DNA from: Lewinella sp038528965
GTDB taxonomy: Bacteria > Bacteroidota > Bacteroidia > Chitinophagales > Saprospiraceae
Assembly (NCBI GenBank): GCA_038528965.1
Contig: JBCBEC010000011.1
Span: 100,378-164,377, forward strand
Direction of reading: 5' to 3'
DNA: 64,000 bases
Below, piece by piece: positions 25,858-34,400 of the stretch; position 1 is the stretch's first letter; each line of letters begins with the position of its first letter. Position numbers and translations under genes: made by a program. The notes under the pieces are model-generated. The model had not been told where the DNA came from, did not search any database, and saw nothing but the letters and a program-made list of their open reading frames with translations.

Positions 25858-26841
25858 ATGAGAAGAGAACGTTACGTTTTTAATAAACAAACGCTCCGTT
25901 ACGAAAAAGTAGTAGAACCGTTAAGCACGACACTTTTAAGAGTCTTCGGATTCGTTTGTGCGGCCTTATTTACTGCTTTCATCTTTACGCTGATTTCACA
26001 TCAGTACTTTCCATCTCCAAAAGAGAAAGAACTTCAGGCTAAAGTTGAGCGTCTGGAGGGTTTCTTGCAGAACGATGTTGAGCAAACTATTGCCGAAATG
26101 CAAGGGGCGCTTGACAACCTGCAAAAGCGCGATGCTTACGTCCATCGCATGACCTTTGGAATGGATCCGATTGATGAGAACATCTGGGAAGGTGGCATCG
26201 GAGGACACGACGCATATCGCGAGTTTGAAAACTTTGGGCAGTCTGGTGAATTGATGGCGGGTGTAAAAGGCCGTATTGATCGCCTAAAGCACCGAATTAG
26301 TTTACAATCTCGTTCATTAGATACCATAGTTAATCTGGCCCAGGATAAGGAAACACTTTTGGCTACCATGCCAACGATCAAGCCGGTTCGGGCAGACTTA
26401 CTATCCAAAAATCTCCGCCTCCTATCTGGTTTTGGCCCACGCCTACACCCAGTATTCAAGGTGATGCGGATGCACAATGGTATTGATTTCACAGCTAAGA
26501 CAGGAACACCAATTATTGCTACCGGCGACGGTACAGTACACCGGGCAGAACGTGCTGGTGGATTTGGTAACCTGGTGGTGATTCGCCACGGAAACGGCTA
26601 CGAGACCTACTATGCTCACATGAGTAAGATCAATGTGCGCAAGGGCGAAAAGGTAGAACGTGGACAAGTGATTGGTCTGGTAGGAAGTACAGGTACTTCT
26701 ACTGCTCCACACTGCCACTACGAAGTACACTTCCACGGTAAGCCGGTTAATCCACTCCGTTTTGTGATGGATGGCTTGTCACCGGAAGAATACAAAGCAT
26801 TGACGGAAGCAGCAGAAACCGTAAATCAGTCGCTGCACTAA
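25858..26841 (+). CDS. M23 family metallopeptidase (membrane-anchored)
   Basis: 327 residues from ATG 25858 ('MRRERYVFNKQTLRYE'). One membrane segment (~28-48, 'LRVFGFVCAALFTAFIFTLI') anchors the protein to the inner membrane, followed by a coiled coil (~57-95). The C-terminal LytM domain keeps the zinc ligands: H and D in 'RMHNGIDF', and the H-x-H of 'APHCHYEVHFHG'. It should cut peptidoglycan cross-links or, like many membrane-anchored forms, act in division or envelope assembly. An N-terminal 'RRERYVFNKQTLRYE' start is typical of Bacteroidota homologues. Followed by an intrinsic terminator. Confidence 0.92.
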   Translation: MRRERYVFNKQTLRYEKVVEPLSTTLLRVFGFVCAALFTAFIFTLISHQYFPSPKEKELQAKVERLEGFLQNDVEQTIAEMQGALDNLQKRDAYVHRMTFGMDPIDENIWEGGIGGHDAYREFENFGQSGELMAGVKGRIDRLKHRISLQSRSLDTIVNLAQDKETLLATMPTIKPVRADLLSKNLRLLSGFGPRLHPVFKVMRMHNGIDFTAKTGTPIIATGDGTVHRAERAGGFGNLVVIRHGNGYETYYAHMSKINVRKGEKVERGQVIGLVGSTGTSTAPHCHYEVHFHGKPVNPLRFVMDGLSPEEYKALTEAAETVNQSLH

Positions 26842-26861
26842 ACAGAACGAAAAACTCTTGT

Positions 26862-26901
26862 AAAAAAGGCTCCTTTCCGCTCGGGATGGGAGCCTTTTTT
26901 T
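26862..26901 (+). terminator. Intrinsic terminator after the M23 peptidase gene
   Basis: AAAAAAGGCTCC (26862-26873) pairs with GGAGCCTTTTTTT (26889-26901); the A-run/T-run ends make it bidirectional in form. Confidence 0.9.
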
Positions 26902-27092
26902 GTGCGCTCTGCAAAATAGATACGCGTTACGGTTACTTTCCTTCCCGCTGCAATGACTGATGTCAATTTTTATGCTGATCTTACTTACCGAGCTGGATGT
27001 TACGCCAATATTAATTTTGCTCATACGGAGTCTGGGGCTTGTAGATAGTCCGCAAGTATCCCTAATTTTCCACCGGATCTAAGCCAAATAAG

Positions 27093-27941
27093 ATGCCTAC
27101 TATTCTTTTTCCTACTGATTTTTCTGATGCGGCCACCCGTGCCTTTATCTATGCGCTGCGTTTAGCGGAAAAGTTAGAGGCCAAGATTGTCACCTTGCAC
27201 GTATTTGATAAACCAGACATGAGTGGCTTCACGCACATTCCAAAGACTTTAGAGGAGTTTTACAATTCTATTGATCTGTACGAATTTGAAAACTATCGTG
27301 ATGCGGTGCCTGCACTCGATAAAATTCAGGATGAGCATGACTTGAACGCGGTTCAAGTGACCCACACCTTGCACGAAGGTGATACGGTGGAAGTCATTTT
27401 AGGACGCGTGAAGGAAGAAGGCGCCAGTATGATTGTCATGGGTACCACTGGTGCGCGAGGATTGAAAGAGATCATTCTGGGGAGCGTAGCGGGAGAAGTA
27501 TTGGAAAATGCCTCTTGTCCGGTGCTCGCGGTACCGGAGCAAGCTGTCTTTGATGGGGTGATCAATAATATTGCCTTCACCACTTCTTATCAGGCTGACG
27601 AAATAGCTGGCTTTGCTAAAGTACAAGAGCAGTTTGCGCAGTTCAAGCCGCATATCCATTGTATCAACGTTGACTTGTCGCATACCGAAGAATACCATAA
27701 TCGTATGGATGGATTTCAAGAAGCAGTCGGCGAAGCCCCTAATGCTTCTTTCCACGTGCTAGACGGGACTGATTTCCAAACTGTACTGACTAGCTTCTTG
27801 GACCAGATGGAAATTGACATCCTGGCCATGGTTACTCACCAACGCACCTTTTTCGAGGAACTGTTTCACTACAGCAAAACTAAGGCCCTTTCTTACCACA
27901 GCCGCACGCCGATTTTGAGTTTACCGGAGGGGATATTGTAG
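27093..27941 (+). CDS. Universal stress protein, tandem UspA domains
   Basis: 282 residues made of two UspA domains. The first (1-~150) has 'ILFPTDFSDAATRAFIYALRLAEKL' and the ATP-binding signature G-2x-G-9x-G-S ('GTTGARGLKEIILGSVAGEVL', ~112-132). The second (~155-282) begins 'INNIAFTTSYQADE' and has lost that signature, ending 'KALSYHSRTPILSLPE'. So only the first domain should bind ATP. Cytoplasmic; tandem Usp proteins respond to stress in many bacteria. A TAATTTTG box at 27012-27019 may be its promoter. Confidence 0.9.
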   Translation: MPTILFPTDFSDAATRAFIYALRLAEKLEAKIVTLHVFDKPDMSGFTHIPKTLEEFYNSIDLYEFENYRDAVPALDKIQDEHDLNAVQVTHTLHEGDTVEVILGRVKEEGASMIVMGTTGARGLKEIILGSVAGEVLENASCPVLAVPEQAVFDGVINNIAFTTSYQADEIAGFAKVQEQFAQFKPHIHCINVDLSHTEEYHNRMDGFQEAVGEAPNASFHVLDGTDFQTVLTSFLDQMEIDILAMVTHQRTFFEELFHYSKTKALSYHSRTPILSLPEGIL

Positions 27942-27972
27942 GCTAGCGCTAACTGCTCTGGGTTAATTTCTT

Positions 27973-28033
27973 TTGACAGCTGACTGTCAAGGGTGAAGGT
28001 CGGTTTTTATAATTTACTGTTTTCCAGTAAATT
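27973..28033 (+). promoter_or_regulatory. Two consecutive inverted repeats in the leader of the next gene
   Basis: TTGACAG-CTGA-CTGTCAA (27973-27990) is a perfect 7-bp inverted repeat, with a T-run a little further on (28003-28008). AATTTACTG (28011-28019) / CAGTAAATT (28025-28033) is a perfect 9-bp repeat with a 5-nt loop. The first may be the terminator of the usp gene; the second sits 22 nt before the start of the next gene and may control its translation or transcription. Confidence 0.45.
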
Positions 28034-28055
28034 ATGTGAAAATCCTATAGCCGTT

Positions 28056-28826
28056 ATGAAGCACCTACTTAAATCAGCGCTGTTTCTTTCTTTTCTTCTT
28101 TTTACGGTAATACAGTCATTCGCTTGTTCTTGTATTCCCGTTGAGGACTTCTGTTCGTCGATGTACGACAATAACTACATCTTCTTGGGAGTCGTGGGTG
28201 ATAGTATTACTGAGTTGAAAATATCAATTGATGTACTGGACCCTATTCATCAAGACATCGCTTACGATCAGATAGAGCTTTTTGGAGGCGGAGGGTTCGA
28301 GGCGTCTTGTATTGCCGGCCTTGAAGACCTTACCGCAGGCGACACCTTGATCTTGAGTTTAATCCCCGCCGGAAATTTGTTAGCTGGAACCTCTGTAGAG
28401 GATCAGATTACCGATAGTACTTTTATTCGTTCGTTTTGTGGTATCCATAAATTAGAATTTTCTCAGGGAGAGGTGCTTGGCCCCATTTACCCTACAGTGG
28501 AAAGTATGGATTACAATGCCTTTGTGGGTGAGGTAGCTCTTTGTATCGATTTTCCTTCTAGTATCAATAATCCAGACGCTGGGGAGCCGGAGTTCTATGT
28601 CCTTCCAAATCCAGCGATTACCAGTTTTAGAGTTGAATCGCCAACCGTTGATATTGAGATGGTTGAATTATACACGGTGGCGGGACAAAAACTAGCCCCT
28701 CTGCAGTCCAATGAACAGCGATTTGCAATAGTAAATACCGATCAATTAGCGGCTGGTGTCTACCTGCTACGCGTCACCTTTGTGGATCAGCGTGTAGGGG
28801 TACGAAGGGTGGTGGTGGCGTCTTAG
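28056..28826 (+). CDS. Secreted Cys-rich protein with T9SS sorting domain
   Basis: 256 residues from ATG 28056, which begins a clean signal peptide ('MKHLLKSALFLSFLLF...FACSC'); the frame's earlier start at 27993 would put the repeats inside the coding region. The mature start 'CSCIPVEDFC...YIFLGVVGD' followed by beta-strands and later Cys resembles the NTR/TIMP-like fold, but this is only a pattern match. Residues ~185-256 ('FYVLPNPAITSFRVES...LYTVAGQKL...AAGVYLLRVTF') are a type A sorting domain. Confidence 0.8.
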   Translation: MKHLLKSALFLSFLLFTVIQSFACSCIPVEDFCSSMYDNNYIFLGVVGDSITELKISIDVLDPIHQDIAYDQIELFGGGGFEASCIAGLEDLTAGDTLILSLIPAGNLLAGTSVEDQITDSTFIRSFCGIHKLEFSQGEVLGPIYPTVESMDYNAFVGEVALCIDFPSSINNPDAGEPEFYVLPNPAITSFRVESPTVDIEMVELYTVAGQKLAPLQSNEQRFAIVNTDQLAAGVYLLRVTFVDQRVGVRRVVVAS

Positions 28827-28839
28827 GAGGAGCGGAAGT

Positions 28840-30495
28840 TCAACGGAGCACCAACACATTTCCGCTAATGGTTCTTTCAATTCCATCGTCCATGCGGATT
28901 GTGGCGTAGTAAACGTAGATGCCAGCTTCGGCTAAGCGCCCCTGGTATTGACCGTCCCAACCGCTTTGAATACTGGTTAAGAGATTGCGATCTTGATAGA
29001 CTTGGTTGCCCCAGCGACTGTAGACACTCAAGTCTACAATTTCTTCAAGATCGTTACCACCATAAAGTCGAAAGTAGTCATTGACACCATCGCGATTGGG
29101 AGAGAAGACATTGGGTGCAAAAACTTCGTAGTAGCTGAGGGTTAGATGAATGAGACTGTCACAGCCTTGAGAAGAGGAAAGGGCAATATCGTATTCTCCT
29201 TCTTCACTAAATTGACTATTGGCAATCCCTTCGAATACCTCGCCAGGAAAGATTTTTGCTTCGACTTCCTCTTCATATCCATCAATTTCCATTAGCGTGA
29301 GATAAACAGTACTGTCGCATTGATCGTTGGAGGCGAAAGTCTCGATATAATCGCCTGGGCTGTTCAGGTTTTGGGTACCAAATTGATAAGTCTCACCAGT
29401 GCACAAGACATCCGTTACTGCCTGCTCAAATACGGGAATCCTGTAATCAAACGGTGGACTAAGCCAGCAATCCATACCGCTGGTGATCCGAACCTGGTAT
29501 TCACCTTCTCCATAGAGTGGTGATAGTTCCGCACTGCTTTCGCCTACCAAGGCAATACCCTCTTTGTACCATTGATATTGCACATTCGGATCATTCGCAA
29601 CACTTAGTGAAAAGTCCGCTGCACAAGGATGTTGATCACTCTCAACTTCAAACTTGAACGAATCCTGTTCTGCTAAGACCAGATCATCAAGAAAATAGTA
29701 ACGGGTGGTATCCTGCACAATAGTCTCGCAATCAGGGCCAATCGCAATGGCGTTTATACTTCGATTTGGTGTGATTTCCACTACCGCCTGTTCCCAGGAA
29801 GTACCGCTGGCACTCGCCACATTGGTAAAAGCCAAGCGCGTCCAGTCGGGACTAGTGGAAGGGCAACCAAACCACCAGTCCCCTTCTCCGAAGGGCAGGA
29901 AGTCACAATTAGAAGTTCCGTATACGGTTAGTTCAATTGGAGGAGAGTATTGCGTGTTGGCAAAACCAACATAGAGTTCAATGCGGTAGGTGGAGTCAGC
30001 AAGCATTGGGCGTAATAGGCAGGCGCCGGCGTATTCTTTCCAACTCGACTCTCCATTGGAGGATTGGGAGGTCACATCTATGACTCGGGAGTTCCTAAAA
30101 CCAATGATGCTTTCTCCGTTCGGAAAGGGTAAGGGTGGTGGATAGGGCAGCCAACCCATCCAGCCGCAGGTATGCAAAAGGTCTGTTGTGGGAGTAGAAG
30201 CCTGTATCCAATCTACGGCACAGTTGAGTTGACTTTCCAAGGAAGGACAACAATTCAATTCTTCAAACGAAGGATTCGGGATAAGCGAATTGACTTCCAG
30301 GACAGGACAATCACAGTCTTCATCATTGAGGTCCACCAGGCCGTCATTATCATCGTCAATGCCGTTATCACAGATTTCAACATCGAAGCCTATGGTTGGA
30401 GTGCTGATTGGCATGGTATTAAGCAACAAGCATGCTAACAAATATAGTGTTGCTGTTTGAGCCGTTCGCTTTAGTCTTAATCGGGTGGTTTTCAT
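28840..30495 (-). CDS. Secreted protein with T9SS type B (gliding motility-associated) C-terminal domain
   Basis: 551 residues from ATG 30495 ('MKTTRLRLKRTAQTATLYLLACLLL'), chosen because it starts a standard signal peptide; an earlier ATG at 30567 would overlap a promoter-like box for the opposite strand. An acidic 'DNGIDDDNDGLVDLNDEDC' motif after the signal resembles a calcium-binding thrombospondin-3-type loop. A jelly-roll-like domain follows ('PNPSFEELNCCP...'), then Ig-like parts with 'YQWYKEGIALVGESSAEL'. The C-terminal ~90 residues ('NVFSPNRDGVNDYFRLYGG...VYSRWGNQVYQ...GWDGQYQGRLAEAGIYVYY') are a classical type B sorting domain, as in the SprB family and related surface proteins. Convergent with the preceding gene. 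Confidence 0.88.
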   Translation of the reverse strand: MKTTRLRLKRTAQTATLYLLACLLLNTMPISTPTIGFDVEICDNGIDDDNDGLVDLNDEDCDCPVLEVNSLIPNPSFEELNCCPSLESQLNCAVDWIQASTPTTDLLHTCGWMGWLPYPPPLPFPNGESIIGFRNSRVIDVTSQSSNGESSWKEYAGACLLRPMLADSTYRIELYVGFANTQYSPPIELTVYGTSNCDFLPFGEGDWWFGCPSTSPDWTRLAFTNVASASGTSWEQAVVEITPNRSINAIAIGPDCETIVQDTTRYYFLDDLVLAEQDSFKFEVESDQHPCAADFSLSVANDPNVQYQWYKEGIALVGESSAELSPLYGEGEYQVRITSGMDCWLSPPFDYRIPVFEQAVTDVLCTGETYQFGTQNLNSPGDYIETFASNDQCDSTVYLTLMEIDGYEEEVEAKIFPGEVFEGIANSQFSEEGEYDIALSSSQGCDSLIHLTLSYYEVFAPNVFSPNRDGVNDYFRLYGGNDLEEIVDLSVYSRWGNQVYQDRNLLTSIQSGWDGQYQGRLAEAGIYVYYATIRMDDGIERTISGNVLVLR

Positions 30496-30556
30496 CACTT
30501 GTAAGATACGGCTAATGACAGAAATAAAGACAATGCTTAAAAACAGGATATTAGTG

Positions 30557-30564
30557 TACTTTAG
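30557..30564 (+). promoter_or_regulatory. Promoter-like -7 box before the DUF4062 stub
   Basis: TACTTTAG matches TAnnTTTG at 7 of 8 positions and lies 36 nt upstream of the ATG at 30600. It is probably the old promoter of the resident gene and may still transcribe the island. Confidence 0.4.
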
Positions 30565-30599
30565 CAAGGTTCTTTACTGTTTCCTAAAACCATAGCTAC

Positions 30600-30770
30600 A
30601 TGAGTGACAAGCCCACCGTAATGATCAGTAGTACCGCCCGCGACCTGAAGGACTACCGATCGATGGTCATGGATGCCTGCCTGCGCGCTGATACTTTTCC
30701 TAAAATGATGGAGCAGTTGCTAAGTACCATGAATTGTAATAATTGTATTTGTCCGATAACTTTTATTTAG
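30600..30770 (+). pseudogene. Truncated 5' end of a DUF4062/STAND gene
   Basis: ATG at 30600, stop TAG at 30768-30770, 56 codons. The first ~40 residues ('KPTVMISSTARDLKDYRSM', 'DACLRADTFPKMM') are closely similar to residues ~333-372 of the large STAND protein encoded 0.7 kb downstream, where the same stretch starts its DUF4062 domain. The similarity ends around 30720, after which AT-rich sequence gives an unrelated tail and stop. Codon choice in the stub is GC-rich like the host genes and unlike the downstream copy, so it is not a recent duplicate. It is read as the beheaded start of the resident gene. Confidence 0.75.
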
Positions 30771-30783
30771 ATTTGAAGTCTAC

Positions 30784-30791
30784 TATCTTTT
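30784..30791 (+). promoter_or_regulatory. Possible promoter of the TIR-STAND operon
   Basis: TATCTTTT at 30784-30791 is one mismatch from TAnnTTTG and 13 nt before the GTG start of the TIR gene; a T-rich -33 region lies ~20 nt upstream (30761). The leader would be very short. Confidence 0.4.
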
Positions 30792-30804
30792 AAAATATAT
30801 AAGT

Positions 30805-31434
30805 GTGGAAAATCTTTCTGGATATGAATATCAGCTTTTTATAAGCTATAAGAGAAATACAGCAGCTGAAATCTGGTTAGATTCGTTCTTTTATCCCGAA
30901 TTGAAGAAGTGGTTGATGGAAGAATTACCGCCAGGCTTTAATTTGAAGATATTTTATGACAAGCAAGAAATTCCGGTAGGCAGTCACTGGCCAAAGCGAT
31001 TACAGCATGCCCTCAAGTCATCCTGTATTCTTATGCCAATATTTACTTCTCCTTATTTTAGTTCATCATATTGTAAAGCCGAGCTAGAAAGTATGTTGCG
31101 AAGACAAACGATATTAGGGCTTGATGAGGATGATTTTCTTAATCGTTTAGTATATCCTATTGTCTTCGCAGATGGAGAGCATTTTCCCAAAGATATAAGT
31201 AGAATGCAAAAAAGAAGTATGAAGGAGTATGCTTCAAATGCCTCAGCATTTAGGGAATCTAAGAAATATATTTTGTTTGAGGATGAAGTAAAGAGTATAG
31301 CAGCCGATATAGGAAAAATTTTAAAAACTATACCTCCTTTCGATTCTAAGTGGGAAGTAGCAGAATTCTTGCAAGAAGATTTAGAACACCCAGCTATTAA
31401 TATGCTTCCACCTTCATTAAATAAGGGTAAATGA
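30805..31434 (+). CDS. TIR-domain protein, partner of the ParA-DUF4062-STAND protein
   Basis: 209 residues from a GTG start; no in-frame ATG is available nearby. A TIR domain spans ~8-150: 'YQLFISYKRN' is the first strand with the box 1 signature, 'FYDKQEIPVGSHW' the BB-loop region, and 'SPYFSSSYCKAELESML' the helix with the conserved Trp/Tyr-C-x-x-E pattern, giving Glu93 as the likely NADase residue. Bacterial TIR proteins of defence systems degrade NAD or make cyclic ADP-ribose signals. There is no export signal. It overlaps the next gene by 4 nt (ATGA), so the two are translationally coupled. Markedly AT-rich codons point to transfer. Which of NADase or signalling activity it has is open. 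Confidence 0.88.
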   Translation: MENLSGYEYQLFISYKRNTAAEIWLDSFFYPELKKWLMEELPPGFNLKIFYDKQEIPVGSHWPKRLQHALKSSCILMPIFTSPYFSSSYCKAELESMLRRQTILGLDEDDFLNRLVYPIVFADGEHFPKDISRMQKRSMKEYASNASAFRESKKYILFEDEVKSIAADIGKILKTIPPFDSKWEVAEFLQEDLEHPAINMLPPSLNKGK

Positions 31435-34400
31435 ACCAAAAAAATAGAAAAGGTATAATAACAACCTTTTACTCTTACAAAGGAGGAGTCGGTAGGACTA
31501 TGGCTTTAGCAAATGTTGCTACACTCTTATCATTATGGGGGAAAAAAGTGCTATGTATTGATGGAGACATTGAGGCACCCGGTATTAATTACTATTTAGA
31601 ACCAGAAGAGAGAAGTGAATATGGACTTATTGATATACTGAAAGGATTTCAAAATGATCGACCTATCAGCTGGGAACAAGCAATCTGTAAGCCAAAGGTA
31701 GAATCTGGGTTCAAGTTAGATAACATCAGCTTGATTCTTGTAGAAGGTAAAAATCAACAATTTAACCCTAATTCTCATGAGTTAAACTGGCGAGAGCTCT
31801 ATTTAAAGCGCGGTTTTGCTCTTGCTCTTGAGAAAATCTGTGAAGAGTGGCGTGATAATTTTGATCATATTTTGATTGATAGTCGAACTGGGATCACCCA
31901 AATAGGAGGTGTTCTCACAATTCAGGCACCAGACCAGTTGCTATTGTTTTGCACTGCTAATTATCAAGGTTTAGATGGTCTTTCTGAATTATCACGTCAT
32001 ATTCAAGAGCGACGTATGGATCTACCACTAGATCGACCTACACTTCCAATTGTTCCCATAATTACATCTTTCGCTGGTCGCTTCGAAAGGGAACTAGGGG
32101 ATTCTTGGCTCACTAAGTTTGTTAGTAAACTCGAATTCTTACTTGATGACTGGATTGATAGAAATGTTACAGCTAACCAAATTGTAAATGCCTTAAAGAT
32201 TCCTTACGTTCCCAGATGGAGTTTTGGCGAAGAGCTTCCCGTATTAGAAGAAACTGGTGATGATTCAGAAGAAATCAGCTATTCTTTGCACAATATTGCT
32301 GCTTTAGTAGCCAATAAGCTATCTGGTACAAAACAACTCGTAGATGATCGAGTAATATATATAGATTTAGTTCGTAGTAATACTCTTGAAGGTAGTCATT
32401 CTAGTGGCTCAAGATTTGTCGCGGGTAAGCCATTGGTAATGATCAGTAGCACTGCAAGAGATATGCAAGATTATCGATCAATGGTTATGGATGCATGCTT
32501 ACGAGCTGACACCATGCCAAACATGATAGAGAATCTTCCTGCTCTAGACAGCGATGCAATTGAGGCTTCTTTTCGCATGGTAGATGAGGCTGATATTTAC
32601 ATTGGCATTTTTGCTCATCGTTACGGTTATGTACCAAATGGCTATGATATCTCTATTACAGAGATGGAATACAAGCGAGCAAAAGATCGCGGTATTCCCA
32701 TATTGATTTTTATGATTAGTAATGAGGTGCCAGTCAGACCAAAAGACTTTGATAAAGGGAGGGCAGCTGAAAAACTAGATTTGCTCAAAACGAAATTAAA
32801 AAAGCAGACGGTAGTGGCTTATTTTGAAAGCCCAAAAAACCTACGAGAACTTGTATTCGACAGTTTGGGGAAAGTTGTACGGCAGTTAAAGGCGGAACAA
32901 GGCCCAAAAAATGATCCTGCGCTGTTATGGGCGAGAAAACTGCACAATACTTCGACGATTCCAAATAAACCAGAGCCTTTTGTTGCTCATCCATATACTT
33001 TACTCCAGGTAAAAGGCTTGATTGGTAGAAAATCAGAATTAGAGTTTCTTACAGATTGGATTACCAAGCCAAATCTAGCTAATATTAGCATATTTAGTAT
33101 TGTTGCTATTGGTGGCATGGGAAAATCTGCGCTTACCTGGACCTGGTTTAACCATATTGCTCCACAGGAGAAGCAATGGGCGGGTCGTATATGGTGGAGC
33201 TTTTATGAGAAGGATGCCACTTTTGACAATTTTGTACAGAAAACATTGGCCTATGTTTCTAGTAGGTCTGAGGAAGAGATTAAGAACTTATCCATCAGTG
33301 ACCAGCGGCAGCAATTATTCCAAATTTTAAATTCGGAGCCCTATTTGATTGTCTTTGATGGCTTAGAGCGAATCTTGGTCGCTTATGCCAGTCAAAATGC
33401 AGCTTTTCTGGATGATGACATTGCTTTAGATGAACGAACAGCAAACCGTATTGCAGGAGCGATGGGGTTACCGGAAAGTGGAGGGGCATCTTTTGTTGGA
33501 CGTCATCGTTTGCGTAAAGCCGCTGATAGTCGAGTTGGGCATTTCTTACGGCAGTTGACTCAGTTAAAGCAGTCAAAAATACTAGTAAGCACAAGACTTT
33601 ATCCAGTAGATCTACAAACTCGTTTTGGCCGACCGATGCCTAATTGCTCTGCCCTGTTCTTACGAGGTCTAAGTGATCAGGATGCATTGGAATTATGGCG
33701 ATCTTACGGGGCAGAAGGTTCTAGGGAAGAGATGCTGCCAACGCTGCAAAGTTTTGATAAGCATCCCTTGCTTTTGCAACTATTGGCCTCCGAAGTAGCA
33801 GAGTATCGTTCTGCTCCAGGGAATTTTGATGCTTGGCGGAGGTCTAATCCAGATTTTAACGTATTTGGGTTACCGCTTGTACAAGTACAGTCACATGTGT
33901 TATCTTATGCATTGAGGGGACTGTCAACGGCGGAGTTACAAACACTACGAGTGATCGCTGGCTTCAGGATGCCAGCGACTATGGAAACATTACGAGGACT
34001 GTTACTTTCGAATGGAGATGTTAAGTCTGAATCAGTCTTTACTTCTGAAGCTGCTCTTGACTCTGCTCTAACAGTGTTGGAAGATAAAGGCTTATTAGGC
34101 TGGGACCGTACTACTAATCGATATGATCTGCACCCGATTATTAGGGCAGTAGTTTGGAATAATGTAAGAATCGAGGAGAAAAATGAAATCTTAGGTTCTC
34201 TACGTGAGTACTTTAGTGCAATGCCAATAGTTCAATATAGCGAAGTCGATAGTATTGATGATTTAAAAACTTCTATAGGGCTTTTCAATTCGTTAATTGA
34301 AATGGAGTTGTATAATGACGCTTATATTGTTTTTAAATCTAATCTAGATAAAGTCACACTAAAGCGATTAAGTGCTAGTCGTTTGAGGATAGAGCTTCTC

